Positions 16,772 to 24,194 of a stretch of DNA of 64,000 bases are shown here, piece by piece. The stretch's first letter is position 1; each line of letters begins with the position of its first letter. The notes below the pieces were generated by a model. It had not been told where the DNA came from, did not search any database, and worked only from the letters and a program-made list of their open reading frames with translations. Made by a program: the position numbers and the translations under genes. Location: the NCBI RefSeq assembly GCF_000449425.2, contig NZ_AVHW01000046.1:62001-126000 (forward strand), written 5' to 3'. Source of the stretch: Clostridioides difficile CD160. GTDB lineage: Bacteria; Bacillota; Clostridia; Peptostreptococcales; Peptostreptococcaceae.

Positions 16772-17644
16772 ATGGAATGGATAAATAAATTAAATCAAGC
16801 TATTACTTATATTGAAGATAATCTTGAAAGTGGGGTAGATTATGCCGAAGCAGCAAAAATCGCATGCTGTTCAACCTTTCACTTTCAACGGATGTTTTCA
16901 TATATTGCAGAAGTACCAGTATCTGAATACATTAGACGAAGACGTATGACTAAAGCCGCATTTGAACTACAGAATAGCAATATTAAAATCTTAGAACTAT
17001 CTGAGAAATATGGTTATGATTCACCAACATCTTTTAATAGGGCTTTTCAAAATATACATAGCATTTCTCCTTCTGCGGCTAGAGCAAAGGGAGTTGTTTT
17101 AAAAGCATATCCTAAGATGACATTAACTATTTATGTAAAAGGGAACTTAGAAATGCAGTATCGTATTGTAGAAAAGAAAGGATTCCGTATTGTTGGTATA
17201 AAAGAAAGTATGAATATGATTGTAGAAGAGTGTTTTGATAAAGTTCCTAAATTGTGGGATAAATCCATAAAAAATGGAACAATTGATAAGCTTTCAGAGT
17301 TAATAAATAACGAACCTCATGGGTTGCTTGGAGTTAGTGTATGTACAGATAGTAAAGGATTAGATTATTACATTGCTGTCTCAACGGATAATCCTATAGT
17401 AGAAAATACTTATGAATACTTTATACCATCAGGTACATGGGCAGTATTTGAATGTATTTCCCCAATGCCAAATGCTTTGGCAATACAAGAATTACAAAAA
17501 AGAATTATTACTGAATGGTTACCAAGCTCTGGATATGTATATGCTAATTTACCAGATATTGAACTTTATCCTAATGGTGATATTAATGCTCCTGATTATA
17601 CCACAGAAGTTTGGATTCCAATTAAGAAACAATCCCAAAATTAA
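16772..17644 (+). CDS. AraC-family regulator with GyrI-like effector domain
   Basis: 290-residue regulator. Two helix-turn-helix motifs of the AraC/XylS type occupy ~8-105 (DYAEAAKIACCSTFHFQRMFSYIAEVPVSEYIRRRRM, later YGYDSPTSFNRAFQ). Residues ~125-288 form a GyrI/Rob-like small-molecule-binding domain (RIVEKKGFRIVGIKE ... YEYFIPSGTWAVFEC ... DYTTEVWIPI). This architecture is typical of multidrug-responsive activators. A TTGGAGGT ribosome site precedes ATG 16772. The target is not evident; the next genes have their own regulated promoter. Confidence 0.9.
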   Translation: MEWINKLNQAITYIEDNLESGVDYAEAAKIACCSTFHFQRMFSYIAEVPVSEYIRRRRMTKAAFELQNSNIKILELSEKYGYDSPTSFNRAFQNIHSISPSAARAKGVVLKAYPKMTLTIYVKGNLEMQYRIVEKKGFRIVGIKESMNMIVEECFDKVPKLWDKSIKNGTIDKLSELINNEPHGLLGVSVCTDSKGLDYYIAVSTDNPIVENTYEYFIPSGTWAVFECISPMPNALAIQELQKRIITEWLPSSGYVYANLPDIELYPNGDINAPDYTTEVWIPIKKQSQN

Positions 17645-17703
17645 CGAACAATATAAACCTTTAAAATTACAGACTGGAAATGGTCTGTTATTTTTTTTGA
17701 TAA

Positions 17704-17768
17704 ATGGAAAGTAGACTTTACATAAGATGAATATTGTTGTATAATTATGGAAAGTAGACTTTACATAA
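17704..17768 (+). promoter_or_regulatory. promoter embedded in a 22-bp direct repeat (XRE operator)
   Basis: Two identical 22-base copies (17704-17725 and 17747-17768), 43 bases apart, each containing the dyad AAAGT-AG-ACTTT. The -35 TTTACA (17717-17722) lies in the first copy, a 17-base spacer follows, then a perfect TATAAT (17740-17745), and the second copy covers the transcription start. This is a textbook layout for autorepression by the XRE protein encoded next. Confidence 0.7.
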
Positions 17769-17791
17769 ATAAGATATTAAAGGAGAGCAAA

Positions 17792-17989
17792 GTGAAAAAT
17801 AGATTAGAAGAAATAAGAAAAAAGAGAGGTATAAAACAAGAAGAACTTGCATCTGCTTTGCAAGTATCAAGGCAAACTATAGGTTCATTAGAAAATGGTA
17901 GATATAATCCTTCTATCATATTAGCTTTTAAGATAGCAAGATATTTTGATATGAATATTGAAGAAATATTTATTTATGAGGAGGAGTAA
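17792..17989 (+). CDS. small XRE-family repressor
   Basis: 65-residue single-domain helix-turn-helix protein (RGIKQEELASALQVSRQTIGSLENGRYNPSIILAFKIARYF), close to the YozG/YgzD type that pairs with a membrane protein. GTG 17792 is chosen because AAGGAGA lies 8 bases upstream; the longer frame from 17747 would begin inside the operator repeat. The membrane-protein gene starts two bases after its stop, so the two are one operon, likely autoregulated through the repeat at 17704-17768. Confidence 0.88.
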   Translation: MKNRLEEIRKKRGIKQEELASALQVSRQTIGSLENGRYNPSIILAFKIARYFDMNIEEIFIYEEE

Positions 17990-17991
17990 AA

Positions 17992-18435
17992 ATGAAAAAG
18001 AACAGATTATATGTTGGAATTGGATATTTTATTTGTGGAATTTTACTTGTTTTATTGGCTACATTTACAGAGTTTTCATTTGAGGCTTTGATTTGGGGAT
18101 TATCTGGAGCTACTTTGGGTCCTGGGGTATGTATGATTTTTCAATATATATATTGGAGTAAGCCAGAAAGAGCTGTAGAATATAAAGAAAAGGTAGAGAA
18201 TCAAAGGATAGAGATGAATGATGAAAGAAGAATTATGTTACGTGACAAATCTGGACGTATTACTAATCAAATCATGTCTTATGTTTTCGTAATTCTTATA
18301 CTTATTGTTTCTATATTGAGTGTGTTCTCTGTAATGTTAACAAGTAGATGGGTTTTAATTGTTCTTGGATTACTTATTTTATTTCAATTTATTTGTGGTG
18401 TTGTTGTATATAATAAATTAGATAAAAAATTGTAA
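17992..18435 (+). CDS. four-helix membrane protein, partner of XRE repressor
   Basis: 147-residue integral membrane protein with two N-terminal and two C-terminal membrane helices separated by a charged cytoplasmic loop (SKPERAVEYKEKVENQRIEMNDERR). It belongs to the DUF2178/YdgD-like set often encoded directly after a small XRE repressor. Function unknown. Ribosome site GAGGAGG is inside the end of the preceding gene, giving translational coupling. A terminator follows. Confidence 0.8.
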   Translation: MKKNRLYVGIGYFICGILLVLLATFTEFSFEALIWGLSGATLGPGVCMIFQYIYWSKPERAVEYKEKVENQRIEMNDERRIMLRDKSGRITNQIMSYVFVILILIVSILSVFSVMLTSRWVLIVLGLLILFQFICGVVVYNKLDKKL

Positions 18436-18523
18436 TGAATTATAACACTGAATATAAAATTATATAAAAGCAAATTAGTTTATAAATTGATAGTATAAGA
18501 TTAAATTATATGTATAGATTCTT

Positions 18524-18557
18524 AAAAGCCACAAGTATTATATATTGTGGCTTTTTT
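18524..18557 (+). terminator. terminator after XRE/membrane-protein operon
   Basis: AAAAGCCACAA (18524-18534) pairs with TTGTGGCTTTT (18545-), ending in six T. Confidence 0.85.
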
Positions 18558-18639
18558 ATATGGAATTCTATATGTTTTGAAGAGAAGTACTATAGTATTA
18601 TCATTACTTATGAATGATTTTTATAGATTACAAAATAGG

Positions 18640-18987
18640 CTAGTCTTCATATAAATTACCACTATTTTTTTTATTAAGAGTTCCTTCTAATTCAATCATT
18701 AGAAATTTTGTAAGTTTTTTAACTACTGGTCTATGTATTGTATTTTGAGGTACAATGATAAATTCTCCTTCTTTAACTTCTGTTAATCCTTCTGGAGTTT
18801 CCAAATTAAATCCTCCCTCTATTACATAAAACAATTCATCTGATTTTTCATGAACATGAAAATTTAAGCTTCTATTTGCTACTTGTACAACACTTAGTAT
18901 ATTATTGTTTATTTTTCCTAATTTTTTGTATACGTACAGTTGTTCAATATTATTTACTTCTTCAATTATATTAGTTTTTGATAACAT
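18640..18987 (-). CDS. cupin-domain protein
   Basis: 115-residue single-domain cupin: motif 1 HVHEKSDELFYVIEGGF, motif 2 GEFIIVPQNTIHRPV, providing two His, one Glu and a further His as metal ligands. It may be a sugar or aromatic-compound isomerase/dioxygenase-like enzyme or a sensor; the fold alone does not decide. It is transcribed divergently from the LysR regulator and the shared intergenic region carries inverted repeats, so it is the likely target of that regulator. AAAGGAGA precedes its ATG. Confidence 0.85.
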   Translation of the reverse strand: MLSKTNIIEEVNNIEQLYVYKKLGKINNNILSVVQVANRSLNFHVHEKSDELFYVIEGGFNLETPEGLTEVKEGEFIIVPQNTIHRPVVKKLTKFLMIELEGTLNKKNSGNLYED

Positions 18988-19043
18988 TAGAATCTCCTTT
19001 AGATTTTATTTTTGTTTGACTTTTAGTATATCTGTATGTTAAC

Positions 19044-19090
19044 ATCAATCTAATTATTTGTGAAATAGATTGATTTGATTATATCAATCT
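19044..19090. promoter_or_regulatory. LysR operator between divergent genes
   Basis: ATCAATCTA (19044-19052) and TAGATTGAT (19066-19074) form a perfect 9-bp inverted repeat spaced by 13 bases, and a third half-site ATCAATCT follows at 19083-19090. Spacing and location match a LysR-type regulator binding and activation site. Confidence 0.6.
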
Positions 19091-19119
19091 GATATTTAGA
19101 TGAAATGAGGTACATAGAT

Positions 19120-20007
19120 ATGGAATTAAAGCATTTAAATACATTTTTAACACTTAGTAAAATTAAAAATTTTACTAGAACTGCTGAATATTTGAACTAT
19201 GCACAATCAAATATTACAGCTCATATACAACAATTAGAAAAGGAATTGGATGTACATCTCTTTGAACGTATAGGAAAAAGTGTAGAATTGACTAGAGAAG
19301 GTGAGAAGTTGGTTTCATATGCTGAAAAAATGCTTTTATTATCATCTGATATAAAAAAGATGTATAAAGAGAAAGATAATTATGGGCGTATTGTTATTGG
19401 AGCATCAGAATCTATTTGTATTTTTAAGTTACCTGAGATTATTAAAGTATATAAAGAGAAATATCCAGATGTTGACCTTTTTATAAAAACTCTAGATTCT
19501 TCTGATTTTGTTCCTTTACTTGCTGATAATACGATTGACATAGCATTTATACTTGATTTACCTATAAATGATAAATCTACTATTTCTGTATTAAAAAATG
19601 AGGAGCCAATCTGTGTCTTATCAGTTCCAGAAAGTGATTTAGCCTTAAAAGAAAAGGTGTATATTCAAGACTTCCAAAATGTTCCATTTATTTTGACAGG
19701 AAAGAGTTGTTGTTATAGAAGTTTATTTGAGAAAGAGCTATCTGAATCATCTATAGTACCAAAAACAGTTCTTGAAACTGGAAGTATTCAGGTAATTAAA
19801 CAAACAGTACTTAGTGGGCTTGGATTGTGCCTTCTTCCAGAGCTTGCAGTAGAAAAGGAATTAAAAAAACATGAATTAGTTAAGATTCCTTATACTACAG
19901 ACTATAATATTTTTTCACAATTAATTTATCATAAGGACAAGTGGTTGTCTAAGAATCTTTGTGATTTTATCTCTATTGTAAAAAAGACGTATGGGATTAT
20001 TTCTTAA
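19120..20007 (+). CDS. LysR-family transcriptional regulator
   Basis: 295-residue regulator with the N-terminal winged helix (MELKHLNTFLTLSKIKNFTRTAEYLNYAQSNITAHIQQLEKELDVHLFER) and a periplasmic-binding-protein-like effector domain from ~90 onward. ATG 19120 is preferred to ATG 19105, since the latter lies in the GAGG ribosome site and LysR proteins normally begin close to this MELKHL. It is divergent from the cupin gene, which it most likely controls. The inducer is unknown. Confidence 0.9.
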   Translation: MELKHLNTFLTLSKIKNFTRTAEYLNYAQSNITAHIQQLEKELDVHLFERIGKSVELTREGEKLVSYAEKMLLLSSDIKKMYKEKDNYGRIVIGASESICIFKLPEIIKVYKEKYPDVDLFIKTLDSSDFVPLLADNTIDIAFILDLPINDKSTISVLKNEEPICVLSVPESDLALKEKVYIQDFQNVPFILTGKSCCYRSLFEKELSESSIVPKTVLETGSIQVIKQTVLSGLGLCLLPELAVEKELKKHELVKIPYTTDYNIFSQLIYHKDKWLSKNLCDFISIVKKTYGIIS

Positions 20008-20142
20008 TTGTTTACGCTATGCTAATATAAGATATATATTGATATTTTTAGAAAGATAACATAGTGTAGAGAGGTTGTTTATAAGTTTATATGGTAGGTA
20101 TATGCATTGTTAGATAAATAGTCTCTTTTCCAGTTTTGGTAT

Positions 20143-20186
20143 AAAAAAGGGATGATTCAAATTTTTATTTTGAAATAATCCCTTAA
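20143..20186 (-). terminator. terminator of O-acyltransferase operon
   Basis: Read on the reverse strand: GGGAT...ATCCC stem around TTTCAAAAT/ATTTGAA, followed by six T. Its central 25 bases are identical to the terminator hairpin at 49861-49909. Confidence 0.8.
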
Positions 20187-20212
20187 AATTAATTTTAGTT
20201 AATATTTTTATA

Positions 20213-21406
20213 TTATACTATTCCTTTATCTATCATCGCATCTATCATTGAATCAAACCCAGAGCTATTATACATAAACATTACAACATCAGCATTGCTT
20301 TCCTCAATCATATCTTTGTATGTTTTATCTATTGAGTTTATATTTCTAGGGTCTACTATCTCTACTTCATTAAACATATCAGCAAATAAAAGTGTTGTAG
20401 GAGCCTGGTATGAATCTCTAAATATTAGTATTTTTTTATCTAATAATGCTTTAGGATTTTTTATAGTTAATATATTAGTTTGAGCTCCTCTAATGTATGC
20501 CCCACCATAATCCCACTTTTTATCACTTCTTTTAGTTGCATAGACCTGTCTTTCTTCTTTTTCTTTTCCATTTATATCAAAGCTATAATCTTGGTTATCT
20601 TTTGTCATATAAACTACATATTCATTTTCTTTAATTAGCATATCTATATTTTGATTATAACTTCCTACAAACTTTTTATCAGTAACTATAGACTTTTTGT
20701 AGCTATTAAAATGATTTCTTAAATCTTGCTTAGAAAGACCCAAGTCCATATTTGATGCCATCATTTTAAAGCCTTCAAATGCTCCATATCCAGTCCAATG
20801 ATGGTCAGTTTTAAAATATAAATTTTCTCTTTCTTTATTTGAATAGTTGCTTAAAAAATACTCATCCATATCTATGTATTTAATTGAATCTTGATTTAAT
20901 CTATTTTTAAAATTCTTTAAATTTATATCTATATTACTTGTATTATCAACATACTTAGGATATAAATGTTTTAGCATATTAGATTTATGTGGCATCATTG
21001 TAAAATACACATCTTTTCCCATATCTTTACTTAGATCAGATAAGTAATTAATAGACTTTTCGTATCTATTTAATTGGTTTTGGTTTAAAACTTTTGGAAA
21101 CATACCTAATATCCAGTTATCTTTTCCTAAGTAATAGTTACCTACTTTAGTTTTATTTAAACTAGCTTGAGATTTTGTATTTATTGATATCATTTCATCT
21201 CTAAATGCAAAATGGTCATTAAAGTACTCTTCAAATTTATCTATGTAGTTACCTTTTTTAAAATTTTCTATAGTTGGGAATTTTGCAAGATTTCTATTTT
21301 CAGTTATACTTAATTTTTTCTTTGGAAGTGAGAAGTTTAGTATAAAAAATCCAAATACTATAATTAAAAATGAAATGGCAACAATCCTTGGTTTATTTTT
21401 ATTCAT
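20213..21406 (-). CDS. DHHW-motif protein, AlgX/AlgJ-like O-acetylation factor
   Basis: 397-residue protein with one N-terminal membrane helix and an extracytoplasmic SGNH-like domain. The conserved TDHHWTGYGAF motif and the late RDSYQAPTTLLFADMF serine motif are the catalytic hallmarks of AlgJ/AlgX-type acetyltransferases. It begins 16 bases after the MBOAT gene on the same strand, the usual pairing: MBOAT moves an acyl group through the membrane and this protein transfers it to an extracellular polysaccharide. The polymer modified is unknown. Confidence 0.88.
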   Translation of the reverse strand: MNKNKPRIVAISFLIIVFGFFILNFSLPKKKLSITENRNLAKFPTIENFKKGNYIDKFEEYFNDHFAFRDEMISINTKSQASLNKTKVGNYYLGKDNWILGMFPKVLNQNQLNRYEKSINYLSDLSKDMGKDVYFTMMPHKSNMLKHLYPKYVDNTSNIDINLKNFKNRLNQDSIKYIDMDEYFLSNYSNKERENLYFKTDHHWTGYGAFEGFKMMASNMDLGLSKQDLRNHFNSYKKSIVTDKKFVGSYNQNIDMLIKENEYVVYMTKDNQDYSFDINGKEKEERQVYATKRSDKKWDYGGAYIRGAQTNILTIKNPKALLDKKILIFRDSYQAPTTLLFADMFNEVEIVDPRNINSIDKTYKDMIEESNADVVMFMYNSSGFDSMIDAMIDKGIV

Positions 21407-21422
21407 GTCAATACCTCCAAAA

Positions 21423-22832
21423 TTAGAATCTAAAGTATAAGAATGGATTATAAGTTGAGCTACTTAACATTACCATTACAATAAACATGCAAGCAACTAT
21501 GAAAGCTGCATTAGTAACTTGACACATTGTACTATTTAGTGTATTTTTATTCTTCTTAACTACTAATGACTTTATAACTTCTACAATAGGAGTTGATAGA
21601 ATGATTGCTCCAACAATTATATACCAATATTCAATTATAAATACATTGAATGCATTACTGACAAGTGGATAATTTCCAGAACCAAACATAATACCTATAA
21701 ACTTAATAGCTTTTGGTAAATCTTCTGCTCTAAAGAATACCCATCCAATCATGACTATAAAAAGTAAATACATATGTCTTATGATTCTTGGCATTTTATA
21801 TAACAACTTTTCTAAAAATGCTTTTTCTATTGATATTAATATTCCAAAATATAGACCCCATATAATAAAAGTCCAATTAGCTCCATGCCACATGCCAGTT
21901 AAAAACCATACTATAAATAGATTTCTATATAGTTTTAATCTAGAGACTCTATTTCCACCTAATGGGAAATATACATAGTCTTTAAACCAAGTACTTAAAG
22001 ATATATGCCACCTTCTCCAAAACTCAGATACTGTTTGAGAGATATATGGATAGTTGAAATTTTCTAAAAAATCAAATCCAAATATCTTACCTAAACCAAT
22101 AGCCATATCACTATAACCACTAAAGTCATAGAATATTTGAAGTGTATAGCAAACTACACCTAGCCACACATCAAGTCTTGATAAATCTCCAGATGACTTA
22201 TTAAATACATCATCTGCAATTATACCTAATTGATTTGCTAAAATCACCTTTTTTCCAAGACCAATAACGAATCTGTTTACGCCTTGAGTAAATTTATACC
22301 AATTATGTTCTCTATGTCCAATAGCATCTGCCACAGTCTGATATCTAACAATAGGACCTGCTACAAGCTGAGGGAATAAACTTATGTATAATGCTAGGTT
22401 AGTTAATTTTCTTTGAACTTTAGCATCATTTCTATATACATCTATTACATAGCTCATTATCTGAAATGTGAAAAATGAGATACCTAAAGGTAATTTAATT
22501 TCAGGTATAGTTATATTTGTATTTAATAAAAAATTAATATTATCTACAAAGAAATTGCTATACTTGAATATACCAAGAATGGATATATTGTAAATCACAG
22601 AAAGCACAACCCATATTTTCTTATCTTTACTGTCAGAAACTTTAATACCAAATATATAGTTTACTATTATTGATAGCATCATCAAAAAAATATATTTTGG
22701 TTCTCCCCATGCATAGAAGGTAATACTTGCTAGAAGTAACACAACATTTTTATACTTAGAATTTGCTAAGTAATAGCAAATGAGTATGACTGGAAAGAAT
22801 AAAAATAAAAATATTAAACTACTGAATATCAT
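21423..22832 (-). CDS. MBOAT-family O-acyltransferase (AlgI/DltB-like)
   Basis: 469-residue membrane-bound O-acyltransferase with roughly ten helices. It contains the family motifs GISFFTFQIMSYVIDVYR and FWRRWHISLSTWFKDYVYFPLGG, and the catalytic histidine in GMWHGANWTF. It would pass acetyl (or another acyl) groups from the cytoplasm to the DHHW partner encoded next. ATG at 22832 has AAGGAG upstream. The operon has just these two genes and lacks a polysaccharide synthase nearby, so the acceptor polymer is made elsewhere. Confidence 0.92.
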   Translation of the reverse strand: MIFSSLIFLFLFFPVILICYYLANSKYKNVVLLLASITFYAWGEPKYIFLMMLSIIVNYIFGIKVSDSKDKKIWVVLSVIYNISILGIFKYSNFFVDNINFLLNTNITIPEIKLPLGISFFTFQIMSYVIDVYRNDAKVQRKLTNLALYISLFPQLVAGPIVRYQTVADAIGHREHNWYKFTQGVNRFVIGLGKKVILANQLGIIADDVFNKSSGDLSRLDVWLGVVCYTLQIFYDFSGYSDMAIGLGKIFGFDFLENFNYPYISQTVSEFWRRWHISLSTWFKDYVYFPLGGNRVSRLKLYRNLFIVWFLTGMWHGANWTFIIWGLYFGILISIEKAFLEKLLYKMPRIIRHMYLLFIVMIGWVFFRAEDLPKAIKFIGIMFGSGNYPLVSNAFNVFIIEYWYIIVGAIILSTPIVEVIKSLVVKKNKNTLNSTMCQVTNAAFIVACMFIVMVMLSSSTYNPFLYFRF

Positions 22833-22939
22833 ATTAAACTCCTTATCTTTTTATTATTTAATAAATGAATAATAAATAAAACAACTAAAATTAATAATAT
22901 ATATATTAAGAGTAAGGTCTTGATTTATTTCTGATTTTA

Positions 22940-23120
22940 GGCCCATACTATTTAACTACCACTGCTTACTGAGCACTTCTTGAGAGAGTACAATACCAAC
23001 AATAAGTTGATGTATCAAGAATTATACTCAGAGCAATTGTTAAAGATCTAGCTTTATAACTTTTTATGTATTTTAGTGTTATTTTTAAATTATCTTTTAT
23101 ATTTACAACTTCCTTTCTTA
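22940..23120 (-). pseudogene. relic of an FtsX-like ABC permease N-terminus
   Basis: Reading the reverse strand from 23109 gives 47 codons (NIKDNLKITLKYIKSYKARSL, then IALSIIL and TLSRSAQ) before a stop at 22968-22966. This is the start of an FtsX/MacB-type permease. Between them the sense reading LIVGI sits in the +1 frame, meaning one inserted and one lost base; the normal start codon is gone (GTA where ATG is expected, with AAAGGAAG still in front) and a CAG-CAA pair has become CAG-TAA. The rest of the permease is absent. Assignment rests on pattern recognition. Confidence 0.65.
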
Positions 23121-23730
23121 ACTAAATAAATTATATATTTATCTAAAATATATAGCAAAGTAAGTATTTTCAAGTTTTAAGTACTTAATTGTAGAAATTT
23201 AGCTGTGTTTTTACAAGTTTTATTAATATATATGTAAATTTTGACTTTTTATATAATTTTTTTAAAATTATGTAATGTTATAATGGATTAATAAAGCTAT
23301 TATAATAAAATAATAAAGAAAAATCACGGACACATTGCTTAACTATATGTGTTTGCCTTTGGTTGTAGCTCTATACAGTCCATTAAGATAGATGTTGTTT
23401 ATATCTATAATTGTAAAAAGAACTCTTTATTAAGTATTGGAGTTAGAATACTTTCAGATATGCTTTTATTACAAGTTTGTTTTAAATGACAAATACTTTA
23501 AAATAATATCGAATAGTTATACTGAATAATGATGATTGATTATAAATATTTTTAGAGAGGGAAAAGTTTTAGAGATTGGGAAAAAATCAATATGATAAGA
23601 AGTATGGATTTATTAAGTAAATACATAAAAAATCCTGCTTTGTTTAGATATGTTTTAGGAGTTCAAGAAGTCATGCCTATGGTATTTATACTTATACAAG
23701 GCTAGAAACAAAGATGAAAAAATATTACAA
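23121..23730. other. intergenic stretch without recognisable gene
   Basis: About 600 bases of AT-rich sequence with many stops in all frames. The only notable reading is a 37-codon ORF at 23592-23705. The low coding density beside a permease relic and a tRNA-like relic suggests decayed former genes. Confidence 0.5.
23592..23705 (+). CDS. 37-residue ORF, doubtful
   Basis: Short ORF (MIRSMDLLSKYIKNPALF, continuing to a hydrophobic C-terminus ending VFILIQG). A purine-rich GAGAGGGAAAAG lies about 35 bases upstream, too far for an ordinary ribosome site, and GGGAAAAAA is the nearest alternative. It could be a small membrane peptide or the remains of a larger gene. I do not recognise it. Confidence 0.2.
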   Translation: MIRSMDLLSKYIKNPALFRYVLGVQEVMPMVFILIQG

Positions 23731-23771
23731 TAAAAAAAAACTCTTTAGTATATACTAAAGAGTTTTTTTTT
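23731..23771. terminator. bidirectional terminator below tRNA-Leu
   Basis: AAAACTCTTTAGTA pairs with TACTAAAGAGTTTT, with A-tract on one side and T-tract on the other; serves the reverse-strand tRNA. Confidence 0.8.
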
Positions 23772-23773
23772 AT

Positions 23774-23856
23774 TGGTGCCGCTGATGGGACTCGAACCCA
23801 TATGGTTTCCCGTACGATTTTGAGTCGTATGCGTATGCCAGTTCCGCCACAGCGGC
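23774..23856 (-). tRNA. tRNA-Leu (CAA)
   Basis: Reverse strand: acceptor GCCGCTG pairs with CAGCGGC followed by A and an encoded CCA. The anticodon loop CTCAAAA is closed by ACGA/TCGT and gives anticodon CAA (codon UUG). A type II variable arm and the T-arm GGGTTCGAGTCCC are present. It is transcribed toward the terminator at 23731-23771. Confidence 0.95.
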
Positions 23857-23984
23857 TTATATTTTAAATCCAAGCTACTTGTATATCCTACCAGATTTTC
23901 CAAGAATATGCAAGAGGAATATTGAATACAAAATACTCATCAAACTGTAAAATATCATAAATACTAGACTTTTATTACAAAAAC

Positions 23985-24043
23985 TTATTAATCAATACAG
24001 TTGATTTTGAACCCATTGTATTTATCAATTCCACCACTCGGGC
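23985..24043 (-). pseudogene. tRNA-Leu-like relic
   Basis: Reverse strand from 24043 begins GCCCGAGTGGTGGAATTGATA, which matches the acceptor and D-arm of a leucine tRNA, and continues with TTCAAAATC in the anticodon-loop position. The anticodon stem no longer pairs and no T-arm or acceptor 3' strand is found. It looks like the 5' half of a decayed or recombined tRNA-Leu gene, ~130 bases from the intact tRNA-Leu. Confidence 0.55.
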
Positions 24044-24194
24044 ATATTATGTATATTATTATAGCAAAAAAATATATTGTTTGCAACATATTTAATTTTA
24101 ATATACTATTATTATTATGGGAATATTAAATAACAGTATATTGGTATATAATATATATGTTACAAAAATAGATAATTTTTAGGAGTGATATAAT

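Noticed and set aside
22963-23036. Reverse-strand multi-stem structure (TGCT/AGCA, CTGAG/CTCAG, TTCTTGA/TCAAGAA, CAAC/GTTG) that looked like a riboswitch ahead of the MBOAT gene
   Set aside because: The same bases translate into a recognisable FtsX-like permease N-terminus with frameshifts; the pairings are better explained as chance within a decayed gene.
23321-23440. AATCACGGACACA and GTTTGCC near 23325-23370 recalled a c-di-GMP riboswitch
   Set aside because: The conserved GEMM bases and the tetraloop/receptor pairing are missing.
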